From Silene latifolia (taxonomy: Eukaryota; Streptophyta; Magnoliopsida; Caryophyllales; Caryophyllaceae), in contig NC_133537.1 in NCBI RefSeq assembly GCF_048544455.1, positions 147,538,058 through 147,602,057 on the forward strand: DNA of 64,000 bases. Reading direction: 5' to 3'. Of the stretch, positions 43,626 through 55,608 are shown piece by piece; within the stretch, counting starts at the first letter, position 1, and every line of letters starts with the position of its first letter. Position numbers and translations under genes: made by a program. Below the pieces are notes generated by a model. That model searched no databases. It saw only the letters and a list, made by a program, of their open reading frames with translations, and was not told the DNA's origin.

Positions 43626-45781
43626 TGGTTGAACAAGCATGAAGGAGGACGACGCAATACCATTGTGAGTCTCCTACCTCTCCTTTTGCTTTGTTTTTTT
43701 TTCTTGATTACATAACTTGTATAACATGTAGTTTATAGCATTTAGAAAGTCATTCTTGGACTCTTTGATGGCTAAGAGTTTTTGAGTCCTAACAACATCA
43801 AAGGACTCACGCCTCGGCAACATTGAGGTGACTATCGTTTTTGCTCCCACCATAAAGAATCCAAAAATGACAAGTTACTTTTCATGCATTGCATTGCATG
43901 CCTTATGAATAAACTTCCCTATTTTTGCACTAGAAATAGTGTTTAGTTTGGTTTCGGGAAGTTCATTCAATGGCAACCCGAGTTAATTTAAATAAGCTCT
44001 CCAACCTAATCGAAAGCATGCCTCATATAGTATAATCTAGTTTGCATCATATGTAAATATTAATCATGTAGTATGCATTTAGTATAAAATTTATGCATTT
44101 TATATAGCTTCATGCATATGCATTTGCATTTATTTCCTACAGTTTTGTCCATTGAGGACAATGTCCACACTAGTGTGGGGATGAGGAATTCTAACATCTA
44201 ACCTTTTTTTCAAAATGATAAAAATTGAAAATTTTCAAAAACATGTTCTTCCTTTGTAGTATAGATTTGTATATATTTGTTTGTTTGTTTGTCACTCTTA
44301 TCACACGGGGACGACTACGCCACATTCGAAGCATAAGGGATATAGAATACAACATGGTATGATCTTCCCAAATCTCCTTCTCCCTTCTTATATGTTAATG
44401 ACAATGTGGCTACTTTTTGATTGATGCGGTATGAACCTATGTGTTGTTAAGAGTTTGAATTTAGTTTTTATGGCATATTAGTTGATAGAAGCATGTGCGT
44501 TAGAGTTGTATATATGTTAGTTGCATCATGGCATGTAGTTGCATGTTAGAAAATTTTGTGAAAATGCCTAATTGAGAAGCTTGACAAGTGTATATAAGGC
44601 CCTTGTAGATAATTTTTCTCCTTGAGACTTTGTTTGCTAGAATAACTTTAAGACACCCTAGGATGTGTCATACTAGTATCTTTTGTCCCATAGTCTAAGG
44701 CGTAGTCAAGGGTTTGCATGTTCATCTATCCAACCTTATGATGTGAAATGGACTTGACCCACTTATCTAGGGGACCTTGATTGAATTGGTGGTTTGGCAA
44801 TCCAAAAATACTTTTCATTAATAAGTTTAAAATGCTCATTTCAAAAGTTTTGTGATGTGGAATCGCTTTTAATTGCCAAGGAAACCTCAAATGTTTTGAA
44901 TTGTTGAAATACCGAGAAATTTGATGGAGGCGTACCACTTCAATGTGCTTTGGTGAGGGATCCATTGAATTAGGCCCCCACGCTGTTGTGAATTCGACCG
45001 TCCAAAGACAAAGTGACTATCACCCCAAGAGCTATTGTCTAGAGGTTAAGTGGTTTCCTAATAAGCGATTGGCGAAAGCAAAGGACACTAGGAAATGAGG
45101 GATAAACCCTATCTTAAAGTTTTGAAATGTGAAATGCGGAAGTTGAAATGAGGCCAAATTTTGAATGTTAGTCAAATCCACTATTTTTGTTTTAATTGAC
45201 TTGAGCACTTCATTCCCAAAAACCTTTTAGTTATGCCACCTTATTGAGCTTGGGACGATCCTTGGCATTTACACTTGTAGAGAATCCGAGATTTGTCATG
45301 TCATATGCCACTAACGTCATAAGGATCATCCTTACACCCCATCCAATTGCCCTTGACGAAAGCATTTAGCAATTGTGGACGAAAGTAGCCTAGTTTAACA
45401 CAATTTGGAGGTGACTTGTTTGTATCTTCTTGGACTTAGTAACTTGGAGAACTAATATCTATGGTGGAATGTGTACCCTTAAATTGCTTTCCTTTTAGAT
45501 TATTTCCACCACTTAGATGAGGAAAGTGTCTATTCTTTTGTAGATGCATCCTTTGATTTGATTTTGTGCTTAATGTTTAGATCCATCGCCATTTTGGCAA
45601 GCCCCACCTTGCCTTGCAAGAAGGAATCTTACCTCATAGATGTCTTGTTGTGAGTTGAAGGGGCGAAGTGAGACCCGCTAATTGTCTCACATCGGCTATG
45701 TTATTAGAGTAGTCTAAATAAAGGTCATAGTTTTAGTCACCTCTTTACTCGGGAGGAGCAAAGGTTCAGTTTGGGGATATA
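43626..45781 (+). other. Athila 3' untranslated region of element B
   Basis: 2.16 kb of noncoding DNA collinear with C 25619-27566 (inverted). It contains a perfect 14-bp palindrome CCACACTAGTGTGG at 44165-44178, followed by purine-rich GGATGAGGAA. It also has the GAGACCCGCTAATTGTCTCAC block near 45671-45691 and the polypurine tract GGTTCAGTTTGGGGATATA at 45763-45781. Small open frames here have no family features. Confidence 0.75.
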
Positions 45782-47277
45782 TGATGTAACTCTTATTCAT
45801 GCACATTTAGTCCCCTAACTAGCCTCATTCCTATGCTTTCTAGTATGCATTAGGGTCGTTTCATATCTTCAGCTTCCTATTTTGCATATTCTATGAGGTT
45901 TTCTGCCCTTGGTAGAAGAGGAGTGCTAGCCTTGCTTATATGGAGCAAAACGGAGCTAAATTGATCGCATCTAACAACCAAGCAACAAAGAGAACAACAA
46001 TACTAAAGGCCTAAGTCAATAAAACAAGTAAATGGGCAATGATGAAGGACTCCTATGACCCTTGAAAGATCCCCACGAGTTAGGGGACAGCCAAATGAAG
46101 AAGAAGCAATTCCGCCGTTCAGGACGAGCGTCCCAGAAGCAGAACGGGCGTCCCATTGGGAAGGACGGGCGGCCCCAAACTCAGCCCGAGCATCCCTAAA
46201 GTAGGACGTGCATTTTTCAATACAGGATGGACATCCATCAAGAGGAGGTCGTGCGTCCCAAGCTAGGACTTGCAAGGCATTAAACTTCTTTTAAGGGGAT
46301 TAATCGTCATTTAAGCCCTTATTTAACCTAATACTTGTACTTAGTATAAATACTCTCTTGTATTACCAAGTGATTATCAAGTTATTTTATATTAAAACAA
46401 GTTATTTTAGTAGATTAAACAGCAATTAGCTTAATTACACTTTAATCATTCTTTAATTATTGTTCAAGAATTCTTAGATCTAGTTGGGTAATTGTAGATT
46501 ATTTGGGTTATTATTGGAGAATTGACAACTCTTCATCATCAATCAAGTTTTCTTCTATTATTCTTTGCTTTCTATTTGATCATCCTAAGTTTGTACAATT
46601 TAGTTACTCTTTACTTAATCCTTGTTTATTGTTTTACTCTTCCATCATGATTAGACTTCTTATGATGTCTGACACCATTGTTAACATGTTCACCATCATT
46701 ATGAGTGAGTAGCTCCCTAACTAGGGTTAGTGGGGGATTAGGGGAGTTAATCATGGGGTAGATTTATTCTTAATAAGTTCATATGAATGCTTGCTTGTTG
46801 TAATTTTAATTTATGCACATGTTATGCTTGATGAAATGCTTGATTGACAACCTAACATGAATCTCTTATCCTTTCAACAAGACTTGTAAGACATAAACCA
46901 ACTCAAGGCTTGTTAGACCAAGCTTATAATTGAATAGGGGGGACTAAGTCGATATAGGTGTTTTAAAGTCCTGACCGACTCGGCTCCGAGACATACAACT
47001 CTCTAGGAATTGTAAGATATAAACTAACTCGATTCCATTACAACAATAAATTGCTTGCATCTATGTAACTTATTTATGTGATCTCATCATGATTCCCCTA
47101 TGAACCCATGACACCCTAGTGTTTTAATCAATTGTTTATAAACTCTATTTGCTTACTTTGCTTTGCTTTCATTTGTTTACTTTGCATTTGTTAAGTAGTT
47201 TAGATTGCAAAACTCAACCTCAACCCAAATTATGACATCAAAGACATAGCTATTTACAACCGATAAGTCAATACAAT
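45782..47277 (+). repeat. 3' LTR of element B, cut by element D
   Basis: It starts TGATGTAACTC after the polypurine tract and runs to GTCAATACAAT at 47277, where D's LTR begins. About 96 bp at the end are missing compared with B's 5' LTR. The two B LTRs differ at several percent of sites by eye, so B is clearly older than C. A CGNNCG array lies at 46110-46265. Confidence 0.85.
46345..46352 (+). promoter_or_regulatory. TATA box in 3' LTR of element B
   Basis: TATAAATA followed by CTCTCTTG, at the conserved LTR position. Confidence 0.6.
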
Positions 47278-49001
47278 TGATATGATCAATATTTGAGCAT
47301 ATTTAGTCCCCGAATTAGCCTCGTTCCTATGCTTTTTAGTGCATATTTGGGTCATTTACAATCTTTAGTCCTTTGTTTTACATATTCTTTGAGGTTTTGT
47401 TTCCTTGGTAGGAGAGGAGTGCAAACCTTGCATTTTCATGGCAAAATAGAGCTAAATTGATCGAATCTAATGACCAAGCATCAAAGCGAAGAGAAGACTA
47501 GAAGGCCTTTGTACATAATGTAGTAGATGGGCAATGAAGAAGAAGATCCTTGTATCTCCGACAAAATCCCGGAGGATTGTAAGAAGAAAAGAAGAAATGG
47601 AAGCTGAGCTAAGATCCTCTCGTCTCAACCATCGGGACGCCCGTCCAGCAGCTCCCCAGGACGCTCGTCCTTACCGCCAGGCCGCTCGTCCAGAAGCTCC
47701 CCAATCCGCCCGTCCCAACCCTTGGACGCTCGGATTGTCTTCCAGAGAAACACGTCCTCTTCTTTCTTCATTCGAGATGCGCATATTTTTGGAAGACTAG
47801 CTAAAAGGAGACCCGCATCTTTTCTTGAGAGAAGCGATTCCTCAAGGACTTAATCGTCATTTAAGCCCTTAGTAACCCTAATTTGTGCACCTAATCCCCA
47901 CTATAAATACCCCATTAGTCTAATTAGATTATCATGTTCTTCTTATCATTCTTTAGTGTAGTTTATATTATTCTAATCTCTCATTAATCTTGTAATCAAC
48001 TTCCAATCAAGTATTAATACAAATCTCATTTCCTTAATTTCTCTATTGTTCATCTTTTATTTTGGGTAATTGAAGATTATTTGGGTTTATTGGGAGATTG
48101 ACAACCTTCCATCAATCATCAAGTACTTCTATTATTCTTTGAATTATTATTTTGGAATCATCATTAGGTATAATTCTCTTAATCCCTTTTTAATTATTGT
48201 TAATCATCTTCATTTATTCATCATGTTTTGCTTTGTTAATATGATTCACAACCTTGTTAATAAGTTAAACTTGATAATGAGTGAGTAGTTTCCTTAACTA
48301 GGGTTAATGGGGAATTAAAGGAAACCGACATGGGGGATGATTCATGCTTAATTTAATATGTTTTCATAATTTATTTGCTTGCTTGTTGTGATCTCAACTT
48401 ATGCACATGTTATGTTTGATGAAATGCGAGCCTATGAATCCTTGCATTTTTTAACCATCACTTACCTTTTCAATGAGACTTGTAAGACATAAACCAACTC
48501 GAGTCTCATTAGACCATGCATATAGTTGAGTAGGGAGGATTAAGTCGACTTGTAGGTGTTGTACAATCTAATCGATTCGGCTCCGGGACCCAAACCTTCC
48601 TAGAAATGTAAGATATAAACCAACTCGATCCTATCACAACAATAATTGCTTGCTTATAATTTGAGAATATGTTTGTATGATCAATTCCCATGAATCCCCT
48701 ATGAACCCATGACACCCTAGTGCTTTTAATCAATTGTTGACATCTCATTTTAGTCATCTTGCTTGTTTACTTTTATTGTTATCTAGTTTAGTGATCTTCT
48801 TATCTCAACCCAAATTGTGACACCCCTAGACACCACTACTTGCAATCAAAAATCCTACATCAATACCCGTCCCTTGGGATCCGACTTTCACTTAACTCTT
48901 TACTAGTAGTAGAGTTGTTTGTGAAGTTATAAATATTTTTTTGGTCTAGGTGCTCCTAACGACAAGTAACCGAAATCTAAGCTAAGAAAGCGACCCGACC
49001 A
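47278..49001 (+). repeat. 5' LTR of element D (1,724 bp)
   Basis: It starts TGATATGATC and ends CGACCCGACCA. It follows B's 3' LTR sequence directly; the five bases ACAAT at 47273-47277 are the expected left target duplication. A CGNNCG array lies at 47625-47745. Confidence 0.85.
47902..47909 (+). promoter_or_regulatory. TATA box in LTR of element D
   Basis: TATAAATA followed by CCCCATTAG. Confidence 0.6.
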
Positions 49002-49007
49002 AAAAAA

Positions 49008-49025
49008 TGGCGCCGTTGCTGGGGA
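49008..49025 (+). other. Primer binding site of element D (tRNA-Asp)
   Basis: TGGCGCCGTTGCTGGGGA differs from the tRNA-Asp complement at one base. The leader then has CTCCTCAAGGTTTGTT, with a possible splice donor after CAAG (about 49103). Confidence 0.9.
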
Positions 49026-49142
49026 CGGTGTTAACTTGATTTGATTTTCTTTGATTGTTATTAGTTGTGTCTTTCTTTGCCTTGGGGAAGTAAAACTCCT
49101 CAAGGTTTGTTCTAATTGTTTTCGAGTTGTTTGATATTTTGC

Positions 49143-51946
49143 ATGTCTAGAAGATCACAGGGTAACTTGTTACCCAGTGATCACGAAATTGAAAGGACTT
49201 TGACAACCAATAGAAGACTTGCTAGAAATACTTTGAGAGGTATTGATGAGGTTGTAGATATTCAACCAAACACTATTGAGTTCATCAACCCTTTTGCAAG
49301 AGAAGGTGAGGAGAACCCAACACAAAATCAATCACACAATCAACCCACAATGCCTAAGTTTTCATCACATTCCGTACCAACCAAGGAGAACCTACCCAAT
49401 GGTACTCCCACACCACAACACTTAACCGGAAATTTCATTGCAAAATCCGCATTTATCCAATTAGTCGAAAGAAGCCAATTTTGGGGGATGCTGAAGACCC
49501 TCATTCCCACATGGAAACTTTTTGTGACTATTGTGATGCGATTTCACAAACCGGAGTGACTCAAGACCAAATTCGATGGGTCTTATTTCCTTTTTCACTA
49601 TTTGGCACCGCGAAACAATGGCTGAAAAGCCTTGATAAGGCTACTCTTGGAATTGACTCTTGGAAGAAGTTGACTCTAGCTTTCTACAAAAAAATCTATC
49701 CTCCGGAAGAGACAAACATGCTAAGAGCTCAAATTACGGGTTTTAAGCAAAGGGACGAAGAATCTTTGTATAAAGCTTGGGAGCGATTCAAAGGAATTTG
49801 TCGCTCATGTCCTCATCATGGACTTAGCGAGTGGTTCTTGGTACAACAATTTTGGAATGGTCTTTATGAAGACTCAAGAAACATTCTCAACATGGGATCA
49901 AATGGTATGTTCACCGAAGTTGACGATAATCAAACTTGGAACAAGATTGAGGAAATGGAGGTCCATAATTCACAATATAGTAGACCTCGCAAGGCTACTA
50001 GAGGAGGAAAGCATGAAGTGGACTCTATTACTCAATTGGGTGCTCAACTTAGTGCTCATATTGATACCATCAACTTGAAGTTTGAGAAGGCTATGGCTAA
50101 GCTTGAAGAAGCCTCAAAATCACCAAAGCATCATGTTAATGCCATGGTGGCATCTTCATCAATCCCAAGTGGGATATGTGAGGATTGTTGAACTTTGGGA
50201 CATGACCAAAGTGAATGTAGGGGAACAAATGAGCAAGTGAATGCTTTTCAAGCATACAAAAGTGGTACTGCTTATTCCAACTATGATAATGAAAACACCA
50301 AATTCCACCCAAATCTCTCATACAAAAGCCAAAATGTTCACAACCCTCAACCAACATACACCCCACCTCCCATGAGAAACCAAAATCAAAGACCCTTTTA
50401 CAACCAAAACCAAGGTTATCAAAATCAAACTCCATACAATCAACAAAATTACCAAGGTTTTGATGTTCAAAAAGCGGTCCTCCAAATGAAAAAGAATCAA
50501 CAAGAATTTTTCACTCAAATGCAAAAAGATAGCCAAGCAAAAGACATCACCATCAACAACATCCTAGCCCACACAAAAATGTTGGAAACTCAAATGACCC
50601 AAGTAGCATCTTCAAGGTCTCAAAGACAAAAGGGGCAATTACCACCTCAAAGTAATCCCCCAAGACATAAAACGGTTAGTGCCATTCACTTGAGGAGTGG
50701 TACGAGATATGAAGGACCAAAGAAGCAAGTTGAGGATGAAGTTGTGGAATCTAGTGACAAGGAAAGAGTTGTGCAAAACTCTAGGGAAGAAGAACCCACC
50801 AATCAAGAAGTTTCAAAGAAAAGTGAAGAAAGGGCCAAAGAGAAGAAGCCCATTGTGATTAGACTTCCATTTCCGAGTCATCAAGCTAAGTCTAAGTGTG
50901 ATGACCAACTTGGAAAATTTATGGAAATTGTGAAGAATTTAGAAGTCTCGATTCCTTTCACGGAATTGATCAATCACGTTCCGACCTATGCAAAGTACAT
51001 GAAGGACATCCTTAAGAAGAAGAAATCAATCCGGAAGCTTGAGACTATTGCCTTCACTAAGGTAAGTAGTGCCATCCTTCAAGGGAGTTCACCTCCAAAA
51101 CTCAAGGATCCGGGAAGTTTCTCCATTCCATGCACTATTGGTGACACTACAATCAACAAAGCTTTATGTGACCTTGGGACAAGTGTTAGTGTCATGCCAT
51201 ATTCGGTTAGCAAGAGGCTGGGAATGGGAGAACTCAAATGTACCAACATCACGCTTCAAATGGCGGATATATCAACAAAGACACCTTTAGGGGTATGGGA
51301 AGATGTTTCCTTGAGAATTGGAAAATTCTTCATCCCGGTGGATTTCGTTATTGTTGACATGGAAGAAGACTCCAACATTCCTATTATCTAAGGAAGACCT
51401 TTCTTGCACACCGCGGGAGCGGTGATCGATGTGAAGCATGGACAGCTCACCCTTGAAGTGGGAGATGAAACCATCACTTTCAATCTTGAGAAGACCATGA
51501 GAGCTCCCCGATTGCATGAGCCATGTTTTATGGTTGATCACTATAGCCGGAAGGATGATAGGAAGAAGTTGGAATTTCAATGGAAAAAGAAAGTGGATGA
51601 TGCTCCATCAAAAGAGCAAGGAAATAACAACAATGAGAGCTTGAAAAGCTCACCCATGACAAGTGAAGAAGATGGCCTCCTTGGCTAAGACAAGAAAGAA
51701 TGAGAGTTGTCTCTATCAACTCAAGAAATATTTAATGATCAAGTAGACGAAGTTTGCGGTCTTTGGGATGATGAGTTCGAAGGTATATTCAATCCCTATA
51801 TTGGTAATGCTATGAACCAAGACCATCATGGAGAACAACAAGTGCAAAAATCTATTGAGGACCTTTATCATGATAATGAGCAAGCTTTCGACTACTTCTT
51901 CAAGTTGTTGAGTAACATCAACAACACCTTGAACATGCCCCCTTGA
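49143..51946 (+). pseudogene. Athila gag-protease of element D
   Basis: It starts MSRRSQGNLLPSDHEI and matches C throughout. Breaks: a short deletion with frameshift near 49488 (after SQFWGM); a TGA at 50189-50191 inside the zinc knuckle (CEDC, stop, TLGHDQSEC); a TAA at 51389-51391 just before GRPFLHTAG of the protease; and a TAA at 51686-51688 in the C-terminal extension. Gag core (TGVTQDQIRWVLFPFSLFGT), Gln/Asn-rich linker and DLGTSVSVMPYS (Ala to Thr next to the active-site Gly) are otherwise clear. It ends LLSNINNTLNMPP. Upstream Met at 49116 is less likely as start. Confidence 0.88.
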
Positions 51947-53005
51947 CATCTCACATTGGATGAGAGTTTGGTGGAGTCCTCCCTAAACCACCATTTGTAA
52001 ATATTCTAACTCCCTAACTTGCATTTCAACTTTTACATTGCATTTTTGTCATTCTTAGATTTATATTTTTGTGCCTTGATCAAGATATTCATCACTTTGA
52101 GAGAAGTGAGGGAGGGACTTATGATTTTATTGATGTGTAGTGCTTTACCTTAGTGTGGGGATAATAATTGCCTAGGCTATTCATGCCTTTGTAGTGCCCC
52201 TACAATGAAGAACACGAGAATTGAAGAATGAAAATGACACGGGTTACGAAGTACCCACGGATGGACCTGAATCCGTGTGGTCAAGAAAGAATCTGAGCGG
52301 CCAAATGGACAATCCGCTCGTCCTGAAGAACCCGAGCATCCAAATTCACCAGACGCTCGTCTGGTAGAGCTGTAGAAATAAAAAATCTGGTCTGTAAAAG
52401 AATCCGAGCGACTCAGCTCAGAATCCGCTAGTCTCATGCTGGACGGTCGTCCTTCACAAAAGACACTCGTCTTTTCAATAGCAAAAATCTTGGATTTTCT
52501 CTGTAAAGGAATCCGAGCGTCCACCCAGAAAGACGCTCGTCCCTCCACAAAGAATCCGCTCGTCTTAGAAGCAAGACGCTCATCCTGTGGCGTCTTTTCC
52601 TGAGCCAAACATTGAAGAATCCGAGCGTCCCGACACCTGGTCCGCTCGTCCTCCACTGCATTTTCAAAAATAACGGGTGTTTTAAACCCTTTTTCTCCCA
52701 TTCATTCTCATTTCTTCAACATACAAACACTACCCAAAACCCAAAACCCAAAACCCCAAAAACCCTCATCCTCTCCATCAACAAAATCAAATTTCCTTAA
52801 CCAAACTCAACCAAATCAAATCCAAACTTCCTCACAACAAAAAATAATCACTCCTTTTGCAACAACAAGTGATTCAAACACCAAAATCTTCAACCTCTGA
52901 GTCGATTTTTAGGATACAAAGCAACATTCATTCATCCTAAATCGATTTGGGTATCACTAAAATTGAAGATTTCAATCTTTCATTGGTGTAATCAAGCAAA
53001 GGAGA
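51947..53005 (+). other. Gag-ORF2 spacer of element D with CGNNCG array
   Basis: Noncoding. Positions 52245-52660 hold about 14 motifs, such as AATCCGCTCGTCC, GACGCTCGTCT, GACGGTCGTCC, AATCCGAGCGTCC, GACGCTCGTCC and AATCCGCTCGTCTT. A TTAGTGTGGGGATAAT box lies at 52152-52167. A C/A-rich leader (52720-53000) precedes ORF2, with a possible splice acceptor GTCGATTTTTAG at 52902-52913. Confidence 0.8.
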
Positions 53006-54265
53006 ATGGCAAGAACTAAAGGAGGTAACAAGGCACCCCAAAAGAAGACACCTTCCAAAAGGCAACTAGCTCTTCAAGCAAAACAATTGTCAAAGGCATT
53101 GGTAGTCCATGAGGCAAGGTTGGAGGTTCAACAACAAGATCCCCCTATGGAAGCTACAACATCAACAACTCCGGTCATTGAACAATTATCAAATTATCCG
53201 GAGGTAACTTTCACTTCCGACTCTCATAAGGAGAAATTCATTCTCTTTGCTAAGAAAACCATCATGCCTACTAAGTTTATTTGTGAAGATGCATTGTCAA
53301 AATTGGGTGTTCTTGAACAAACCAAAACCTTCTTTGAGTCTATGAGATTGGGTAAATTGTTTACAATGAAAGAATTGACATACCCCTCCCTCACCTTGGA
53401 ATTTGTAAGTTCTTTGAAAGTCACAAGGGTGGAGACTCGAACCAACATCGAGTGTCGTCTTGAAAACGTTGTTAAACGCATAACTTATGGCGAATTGGCT
53501 AAGATATTAGGCCTTAGTGATAACCTGAAATATACAAAGACTCCTATCAAGTATGACCACGCTCCTCTTTGGATGGCAATTTCCGGAAAGAAATTCATAC
53601 GCTTTTATGATTGTCGTGCTCTCTTAGTCCACCATCTGGGCATTAGAGTATGGCATAAGGTCATTGGGAATACTTTGATAGCTAGAAATGGCACAAACCA
53701 TCTTACCAAACTCGATTGTATTCTTCTTGAGTCGGCCTTGAACATTGGGAGGGAATTTACCAAGCCATACAATGCTCTAAGACTTTTGGTTGAACGATGG
53801 CTTAATGTCGATTGTGGCAAAGAAGGCACCGCCTTTATTGTCAATGGAGGACTAGTTACCCATTTGGCTAAGCATTTTAACCGGGATTTCAACAACAACA
53901 ACACTTACGTTCCGGTTAAATAAGGCCATCTTATTGATATGGACACCATGATTCACAAGTTCAAGTGGGTCAAGCATGACACTCTTGACGACAAATATGG
54001 GTGGTTAACAAATGAAGCTAGATCCTTCACCCTGCCTTCCAAAATTTGCCGATTGAATGTTCACCGACCGAACTACCTTCTCTCACTCTCCGAAGAGACC
54101 GAGTATATCATTCAACAACAAAGGGGCGTAATTTCCGAGCCCTCCTCCTCCATTATCACCCCACCTTACCCATTCGAATACCACGAGTTCACACCCAAGG
54201 ATGTCGAAGTGGGAAATGATTATTTGCCACTACTCATGAGGGAAATGCACAAGCAAGCTTACAAT
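53006..54265 (+). pseudogene. ATHILA-type ORF2 of element D, first part
   Basis: It starts MARTKGGNKAPQKKTPSKRQ and is open for 305 codons to a TAA at 53921-53923, then open again (MDTMIHKFKWVKHDTLDDKY, KICRLNVHRPNYLLSL) to the Copia insertion at 54265. Conserved blocks: LSNYPEVTFTSDSHKEKF, KFICEDALSKLGVLEQTKTF, YPSLTLEFVSSLKVTR, LLVHHLGIRVWHKVIGNTLI and IVNGGLVTHLAKHFN. One stop in some 540 codons makes it the best-preserved ORF2 in the window apart from C. The product is of unknown function; basic start, acidic end. Confidence 0.82.
54261..54265. other. Left target duplication of element E
   Basis: ACAAT is repeated at 63116-63120 after E's right LTR. Joining across gives an uninterrupted ORF2 reading, so the event is well supported. 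Confidence 0.95.
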
Positions 54266-55595
54266 TGTTGGAAATCTATATCTCATAACTTAACATATTC
54301 TTATATGTTTCAAATTTATTTAGTCATAAAATAAATTCTAGATCTTATGCATGCAAACTAAAAAGGTAAGAGAAGAAATCATGTTCCTTACTATGATAAT
54401 TTCGGTCATCATATGGGCACCAACAAGATCTCCTTCTTGTTAGTTCTTGAGCTTTTCATAAATGGATGAACATTCATAACTTCAAATTAGAAGCCCTCCA
54501 ATTAGTAGCACCCAAAACTATCCCTTAATCCCACAAACTAACATGTACTAGATGTTTGTAATGTAGTTTACCTTAAAATCGATTACTAATACTCATATAT
54601 TACATTGATAATTTTAGTAATCTTTCATGAACAATTTGAATTAAAATCTCATCTTTTTGATGAAGATTAAAGAGAGAGAAGAGAGAAAATACATGAACCT
54701 ATTTCATGTCATATTAGAAATGAATGATAACAAAATTAAGAAAATAAAATTCTCTATGCATGCTCACAAAACCGGTTGGAGGAGTGTGTAAGACCAATGC
54801 ATGGTCTTTCCTTTTTACTTTTGTTCTTATTAAGTAAAGTAGGTGTAAGACTACCCTACATTGTAGGTAATCATAGTGTTTTATTTATCCATTAAACAAA
54901 ACACCCACTCACCCATACTACCTCCAATATTTCGGTTTCTATAGTGTAATATGGAGTCCATTTTATTTTTGTCAATTGTACAATTGTATGTCATGTAACA
55001 TGTGACATGTCTTATGTCATGTTTTAATTTAAAATGCATATTTAACAAATTATATATCATTTACAAATTAAATAAATCATATTTAACAAATTGACTAGTA
55101 ATATAAAATTACTTTCTCATAAAATGGTCATTTAATTACTAGTTAGTATAATTCACAACATCTTGTAATTATAACTAACTTATCATTCTCATCTCGCGTG
55201 TTTCGCAAACACCGATTACTTTTAGTAATATAACTTCTTAAATTACTAAATAAATCTCATCTAATCACATTATAATAAGATGTCATTTTCTCTCTTATGA
55301 TAATAATTTGTTCAATTTTAGGGAATTAATTAATCTGTATCGGCATACAATTAATTAACCTTTTCAATTAAGGGAATCGTCCTTTAGGTGTGACCTCAAG
55401 GGATCAACTGATCACCACCGTTGCACGACAGCAATGTCAAACTCTAGCCAGCCAATCATTACCGATATGTGTGGACCAGTTGACTATATATGTAATGTAT
55501 CATCCCTTTCGTATTCTTGGTATGAGATTTAAATATGTGATCAATATGATCAACAATTGTGATCGCATTATTGTCGGAGGACACTTACTCCAACA
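54266..55595 (-). repeat. 3' LTR of Copia element E (1,330 bp)
   Basis: On the + strand it runs TGTTGGAAATCTATATC to CTTACTCCAACA. It is the mate of 61785-63115. Confidence 0.95.
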
Positions 55596-55608
55596 ATCTC
55601 CCACTTGT
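55596..55608 (-). other. Polypurine tract of element E
   Basis: On the - strand GGACAAGTGGGAGAT abuts the LTR start TGTTGGAG, the very typical plant Copia junction. Confidence 0.85.

Larger units (their letters stand above)
21597..47277 (+). mobile_element. Element B: oldest, pol-less Athila, split by four insertions
   Basis: The parts in order are: 5' LTR remnant (21597-22928), primer site, gag (23064-23867, 34889-37041, 41155-41196), spacer, ORF2 (42064-43625), 3' untranslated region and 3' LTR (45782-47277). Elements C and a CACTA transposon interrupt gag, A interrupts the 5' LTR, and D cuts the 3' LTR. No reverse transcriptase or integrase lies between gag and ORF2 (about 870 bp). Its two LTRs differ clearly and gag has many stops, in line with its being the host of all the others. 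Confidence 0.88.

Noticed and set aside
47273-47277. ACAAT at D's left border equal to E's duplication, suggesting a shared target rule
   Set aside because: D's right border is outside the window and two AT-rich 5-mers can match by chance.
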